From assembly GCF_963576615.1 (NCBI RefSeq), contig NC_088709.1, positions 76,800,538 to 76,864,537 of the forward strand: a stretch of 64,000 nucleotides of DNA, in the 5' to 3' direction. The first letter of the stretch is position 1. The number at the start of each line of letters is the position of its first letter. A program made the translations under genes and the position numbers. Of the stretch, positions 59,327 to 64,000 are shown one piece after another. Origin of the DNA: Watersipora subatra. Lineage: Eukaryota; Bryozoa; Gymnolaemata; Cheilostomatida; Watersiporidae. The notes beneath the pieces were generated by a model. The model was not told the origin of the DNA. It did no database searches and saw only the letters and a list, made by a program, of their open reading frames with translations.

Positions 59327-62300
59327 CTGTCAAACCATCACAATTTTAGTCACAGAATGGCAGCAGAAAGTACATTCAGCTCACTCATGCTCACATGGGG
59401 ACACACTCAAACGCACGAAGTGCCAAAAGAAATAAGCTCGAATTTCACTAATTCTTCAAAAAATAATATCCAAAATACTCTTTTTAATGCTTTTTCTGTA
59501 CAATTTTGACCCTCCAATATGTGACACACTAAGTTTGATGCACCAAACACTGATCGGTATTGTTGGTTAGTTTATATGATGCTACTAAAAGTCTAGGGCT
59601 ATATTACACACAATCAAAAATGGTCAAACTTTTTTATAAAAGCTGTCAAAAAATCCTTTACGTTGCCAATCAGTGTGATTAGCTATTGCAAACTGGTGCG
59701 ATTGCCAGTTGACAACCATCATTTTATTAGCAGCCTCCAATAAGCATGTGACAAGGATGTGACAAGCGATTGCTAATCAACAAAGACTGTTAAATACTAA
59801 TCAAGATGTGATTATGATGTCTTATGTCAGACAGAAGTGATGTACCGCTGCTGTTAACTGCAACAGATGGCTCAACTCAGTGACTGAGCAGAGAGCTCAT
59901 ACATACACAAAAACAGCATTTCAAGAGGAGAAGGAGCAACTATCCAACCGATGGAGAGTCGAGAGTTATGGTTAGCCTGAGAACATCTAGTTTTACAAGC
60001 AGGGTAGCATAGAGCACAGACCTCTAAATGTCACTCAAGTCTCTTGAGAAAAGCTTATAAATGTCAATGCCTAGATAAAGCTATGCGATACAACATCAGT
60101 ACAACACCAAACTATACCAACCGTTAGCTTAGTCCGGTTTCCTCTCTGCGGTTGAAAATGAAAGGTATTGATGATAAACACAAAATTTAGCTGTTTTCAG
60201 CAGAAGCAGTAAGTGTACATAGAAAAGTTAGATGAAGAGGTGTGCTGTCAGAAGGTCACTGCTGCGTTAGGAAGACCATGAAGATACACTGGTCAGAATA
60301 TCGTACCAACAAAAGTGTTCACACACAGTCTGGGATTCCTAGCATACAGGCGCTCATAGTCAAAAACAAGCTCAGATGTACAGGAAATGTTACACAAATG
60401 AAAGACCAAAGACTTCCAAAGTAACCTTCGTATATGGAGGACTATGATAAAGCAAATGGAGGCAAGGAATCTAAGAAAGCGTTTCAAGTCTAATCTCGAA
60501 ATTGATATGAAGTGTTGTTTTTGGCATCAACACCTGGGACTACTGTGAAAAGGATAGAGTAAATGGAGTACACATCCGACTGCGGAGACATTTGAAGATG
60601 GAAGGATGGAATGTCATGAAAAGCTTAAAAATGCTCATAAATGGTGGCTGAGGGTGACTTCCAGTCTTCCCATGGTCCAGAAAGACACGAGTCATAACTC
60701 GGACTACGCAGCCACTCTCGAAATCGCAAATAGCAATCAGACATCCTACTCAGTAAAGAGGAATTGTGGAGTGAGGGAGAGATACATTTAAGTACATATG
60801 TTACTGACAGTGTTGTCCTCTAGTATTATAGCAATGCACTTGACTGAATACACTGTATTTACAATATGGCGATGCAATAGTACCATCAGTAAAATATCAT
60901 TCACGGGACGCAAAGACAATGCAGATTTCAAAAACTTCATAAAGACTGAGGAGCCTCTGTGACTGAATATCTAAAGGAAATGTACCAAAGTAACTCTTAT
61001 GAGAAACTGCTATGAGAAACAGTAAAAAATGGACTCGGTGTAACAATATTTAAAGAGAACAAAAACATTTTGCCTGAAAATTGTCTTCTTTGCACGTGTC
61101 TGGATGGCAAGAAACGCACCCGCAAACCTCGCACTCTGGTGTATTGAGAAAAAAAAGCTCTAAGCCAAATGCTGAATGAAAAATATATGGGAATAAATTG
61201 GATAGTCAGAGAGGTAGCAATAAAACAGTGAAGGTAGATCCTTGAGGGCTTCATCTGGTGGTACACTAGCTTACACAATCTACCAAAACTCTTACAGTGA
61301 TTGTCAGTATATTGATAATAATCACCTAAAATTAGAAGATCATTTGTGAAGTAAGTCAGCAGGTTCTTTGTGCTGCCTATTACAACACCTACTGTGATCC
61401 CGTGTCCCCAGCAATACTTATTCTAACAACTCGTAACCATGTGTCCTCAGCAATACTTATTCTAACAACTCATAACCATGTGTCCTCAGCAATACTTATT
61501 CTAACAATGAACACCCTGTATGCTGTAAAATAGAACATAGAGTAGGACATGTTAGACACTTACCACTCCAGATGCCAGAAGCTGTCCTGCACCAGAAGCT
61601 GCAGCAGCATCTCCAAAGAGAGGTGCTGGTTCATTTTGAAAACGTGGCAGTTCATTGACAAATTCCGCATCATCTATGGGTATGACTGGGCCAACCTGCA
61701 ATACAACAAATGATACAAGCTCTCTTTACAGCAGAATGACTAGATGTAAAAGGTTTCATGGCATTTGCTAGTGAGTACTTGAATTGACAATGACTAACAA
61801 ATGCTTGCCAAGTAAGCAGGCACTCACCGAGATCGCTTGCCAGCCCATGCTAACTCTGATGTAGAGCCTCTGCTGGTCCATGACAAACCCGAGTGTACCA
61901 GAAGGCATTGCCAAAGATGAGCCTGTCAGTGCTTCCTGTGTTGGGTACATGACAATCTACAACGCAACGGATAACACTGACCTACAGAAGCACATGTTAG
62001 GTCTATGTTAGGTCTATAGCCTGTGTGATATCGGCAGATTATGACCAAAAACACAGTAGTTGTCCAGCTGAACAGAGATGCACAGGCCACGCGAGGCTTG
62101 GCTGCAAACTCTGCAATACTTCCGGCATTACTTTCCGGCGGGAATTACCAAAACGGTAAAACAAATATGCTAGCAGTTTGCACGCCATTGGTTTTAAACA
62201 ATTCAAGCAAATCTCTTTGTCTGGTAGCGTTATTAAAAAGCGAGGGAAAGATTGAGCAAATGCCTACTTCATGCGTTAAGATCTCGAGCTAAAGCTATGC

Positions 62301-63989
62301 ACTCAGGAGGCTACAGCGCATGCACATGAACCAATACACCAATCAACACCCACACTTACTCCTGCATCATTTACGTTCAACTAAAATTAAAATAATAGCA
62401 AAACTCCATAAACAAATACATGTAAAAAGAAAAAATAAATTTTCAAACTGTTTAAAAGCCACACAAACCTTTCAAATGATCACTCTATGCGATGCCCTAT
62501 AAAGAAAGGTTCCTACTCACATTTCCAAGGCTAGTACCAATACTGCCAGCTGCAACTCTACCTGGTAAACCTCTTGGTCCTTGTGGTCCCATTAACCCTT
62601 CCCCAGGAGGCCCCTACAACATCAACAGAGCATCTTCTACCATTTATGCTTACAAGTTAAATTATTAATACTTAAATAAGATAACTTTATCCTGTGTGCG
62701 ACTAGCAACACTTACGGGAGGTCCTGGTGGGCCCTCGATAACTCTGTATTTTGCCTCATCATTTTGGTTCACTTCTCCTGGTTCTCCCTTTTCACCCTTC
62801 AGCCCTGAAATTATACTCGTATGCATCATGACATATTTAGCAGCTGGCCGAGTCAACTACACATAACCTCTATTTTACTTCTACTTGCCATGCATTCCCT
62901 CATACACGATATAATTGATAGACACACTAGCCAGAAATCAGTTATTTGGCCAAATCCTTGAATTAGTTACCCGCTTCATCACATGTACAGCTTCCGCTTT
63001 CACCCTTCTCCCCCTTGATGGGGTCATCCGGTGTTCCTGGTGCCCCTGGTATACCATCTCTACCCTGTAAGATATACAGGCCGATTAAGCGAGTTAGTCT
63101 GATAGAGAACGCAGCAATGTAACTCAATGACAAAAACAATATGTTATGCGATTCACAGACAATGGTATGCGATATGAGGCGTGTTGAGTTATATCATCAA
63201 TTGCCTGCGAAACAGAGCAACATGATATGAGCAGGAGTTGTTTTCTACCTGGTCACACTCTGTAATACAATGATCAACTCTGCAAAACAACAGCGGTATT
63301 GCATAAGTCGGTCAGTGTCTAGCATTATGCCTTACTTACAGGAAACCCAGGAGCTCCTACAGCGCCCTTTTGTCCGGGTGAACCTTCATCTCCTTTAGTG
63401 CCTCGCTGACCTCTACGACCTCTCACTCCTTTAAATCCTACACACATTTTACATCCTCCATCTTTTCCTTGTTCACCTTGATCTCCCTTGGCACCCTAGA
63501 AACCAGGTTCCAGACAAGCGAGTGAATGAGGATAGGTTTGTATAATTGCATATGTTGTTTGTTTGGTAGCAGCATCATATGTTTAAATGCATTACAAGCA
63601 CCTGCACACATTTGACATATATGCATATGCTCATGCTAATAGCACCTGTCCACTTACATATACTGACAAGTGCACTAACATGCTACTCATTAAGCAAAAG
63701 GTTATGTTTAGATGCTACTGTCTATCACGTGTGTAATGCTCCTAAAGTACATTATCTAGCAAACAGGAAATGCCTTGCATATTAATGATTCCAATAATGT
63801 AATGCAAAGAGTGAGCGACTCCTAATATTTATATGACTCTAATTCCATCCTATTAGAATAAGTTATACTACCAAAGAATAAGGGATTTCTCACCTTTTCT
63901 TTAAAAAGAGGTATTATGTCTGTAAGTTTATCCAAGTCAAGAGTGCCTGGAGCACCATCATCACCTTTATCTCCTTTTACACCACGCGG
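58250..63989 (-). CDS. Multiplexin collagen (type XV/XVIII-like), C-terminal part with endostatin
   Basis: Minus-strand exons in transcript order: 63894-63989, 63340-63495, 62971-63064, 62716-62804, 62521-62613, 61828-61956, 61564-61695, 59129-59326, 58639-58751, 58250-58466 (TGA at 58250-58252). They give 438 residues; the 5' part lies beyond the right edge. The first five exons are Gly-X-Y triple helix with interruptions and two cysteine pairs (GGCKMCVG, GSCTCDEA). The next exon (PSGTLGFVMDQQRLYIRVSMGW) fits the multiplexin trimerisation domain, then a 44-residue hinge, then endostatin: FALNEPMGAGDIIGVSGADY, KLTGTFRAVLASRQQSIDSL, YTFDGVDIRADGRW, YFWHGAKSTGV, NYCHAWTSD and VLCVE, with the four endostatin cysteines. 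Known role: basement-membrane proteoglycan or collagen whose released endostatin affects growth and guidance. Orthologue of both COL15A1 and COL18A1 (fly Mp, worm cle-1 type). Confidence 0.93.
60235..60560 (+). mobile_element. Decayed LINE reverse-transcriptase tail
   Basis: The plus strand reads SGIPSIQALIVKNKLRCTGN then VTQMKDQRLPK, the typical end of many LINE polyproteins (IPSI-x-x-L-I-x-x-x-LRW-x-GHV-x-RM-x-x-x-R-PK), followed by frameshifted YGGL-like and lysine/arginine-rich traces. Stops and frame breaks show it is dead. It sits in the multiplexin intron 59327-61563, antisense to the gene. Confidence 0.65.
61386..61507. repeat. 39-bp tandem repeat, 3 copies, multiplexin intron
   Basis: Units contain GTGTCCTCAGCAATACTTAT then TCTAACAACTCATAACCAT. 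The first copy has CCCCAG in place of CCTCAG. Confidence 0.9.
63340..63989 (-). other. Collagen triple-helix exons with an interruption
   Basis: Exons 63894-63989 and 63340-63495 encode Gly-X-Y repeats such as GVKGDKGDDGAPG and GQRGTKGDEGSPG. They are separated by a non-collagenous stretch, TLDLDKLTDIIPLFKEK, that reads as an amphipathic interruption. GGCKMCVG holds two cysteines inside the helix-forming part, possibly interchain links. Interrupted helices are typical of multiplexins. Confidence 0.88.
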
Positions 63990-64000
63990 CTGTAATATTA

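Noticed and set aside
62041-62292. Plus-strand 83-codon frame in a multiplexin intron
   Set aside because: No splice context or recognised similarity, and it is antisense to the gene. Slightly higher GC alone is not enough to call a gene.

Overview
The window is AT-rich eukaryotic DNA from an invertebrate animal. Coding sequence lies in short exons with GT-AG introns, and the four genes found are animal families: an axonemal dynein heavy-chain tail, the lipid phosphatase MTMR14, a secreted EGF/CUB protein, and a multiplexin collagen ending in endostatin. A lophotrochozoan (for example a bryozoan or mollusc) would fit, but the sequence alone does not fix the species. All exon models were built by eye: I required an open frame, matching splice phase across every junction and, where possible, recognisable family residues. 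Introns, not exons, dominate the length.

Layout. 976-14889 (minus): the first 18 visible exons (864 codons) of a dynein heavy-chain-like gene running off the left edge. About 15.0-18.4 kb: an upstream region, perhaps including a 5' exon and a shared head-to-head promoter. 18391-39997 (plus): a complete 12-exon MTMR14 with an intact catalytic loop. 41653-56971 (plus): a gene of at least ten exons for a secreted protein with signal peptide, cysteine-rich head, five EGF modules, a proline-rich linker and a CUB domain. 58250-63989 (minus): the 3' ten exons of a collagen XV/XVIII-like gene, convergent with the EGF/CUB gene; its 5' part lies beyond the right edge.

The striking feature is the repeats. 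About twenty different minisatellites (units 12-71 bp) fill introns of these genes, the largest being a 7.2 kb array of a 36-bp unit in an MTMR14 intron. Array units whose length is a multiple of three create long open frames with no coding meaning. Several arrays carry a splice-signal-like motif in every unit in the sense of the host gene. The clearest is a 24-bp array of about 108 units in the dynein gene: each unit holds a perfect A|GTAAGT donor, and the array begins inside the upstream exon. Other arrays or duplications abut exon 7 of the dynein gene, and a decayed copy of the catalytic-loop exon start sits just upstream of that exon in MTMR14.

Mobile DNA: a 1.12 kb non-autonomous hAT-like element with 18-bp inverted ends and an 8-bp target duplication; a 1.19 kb Helitron-like element inserted cleanly into a 42-bp tandem array; a related fragment, both with tRNA-like segments; and a decayed LINE reverse-transcriptase tail. 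No prokaryotic genes, CRISPR array or rRNA were seen.
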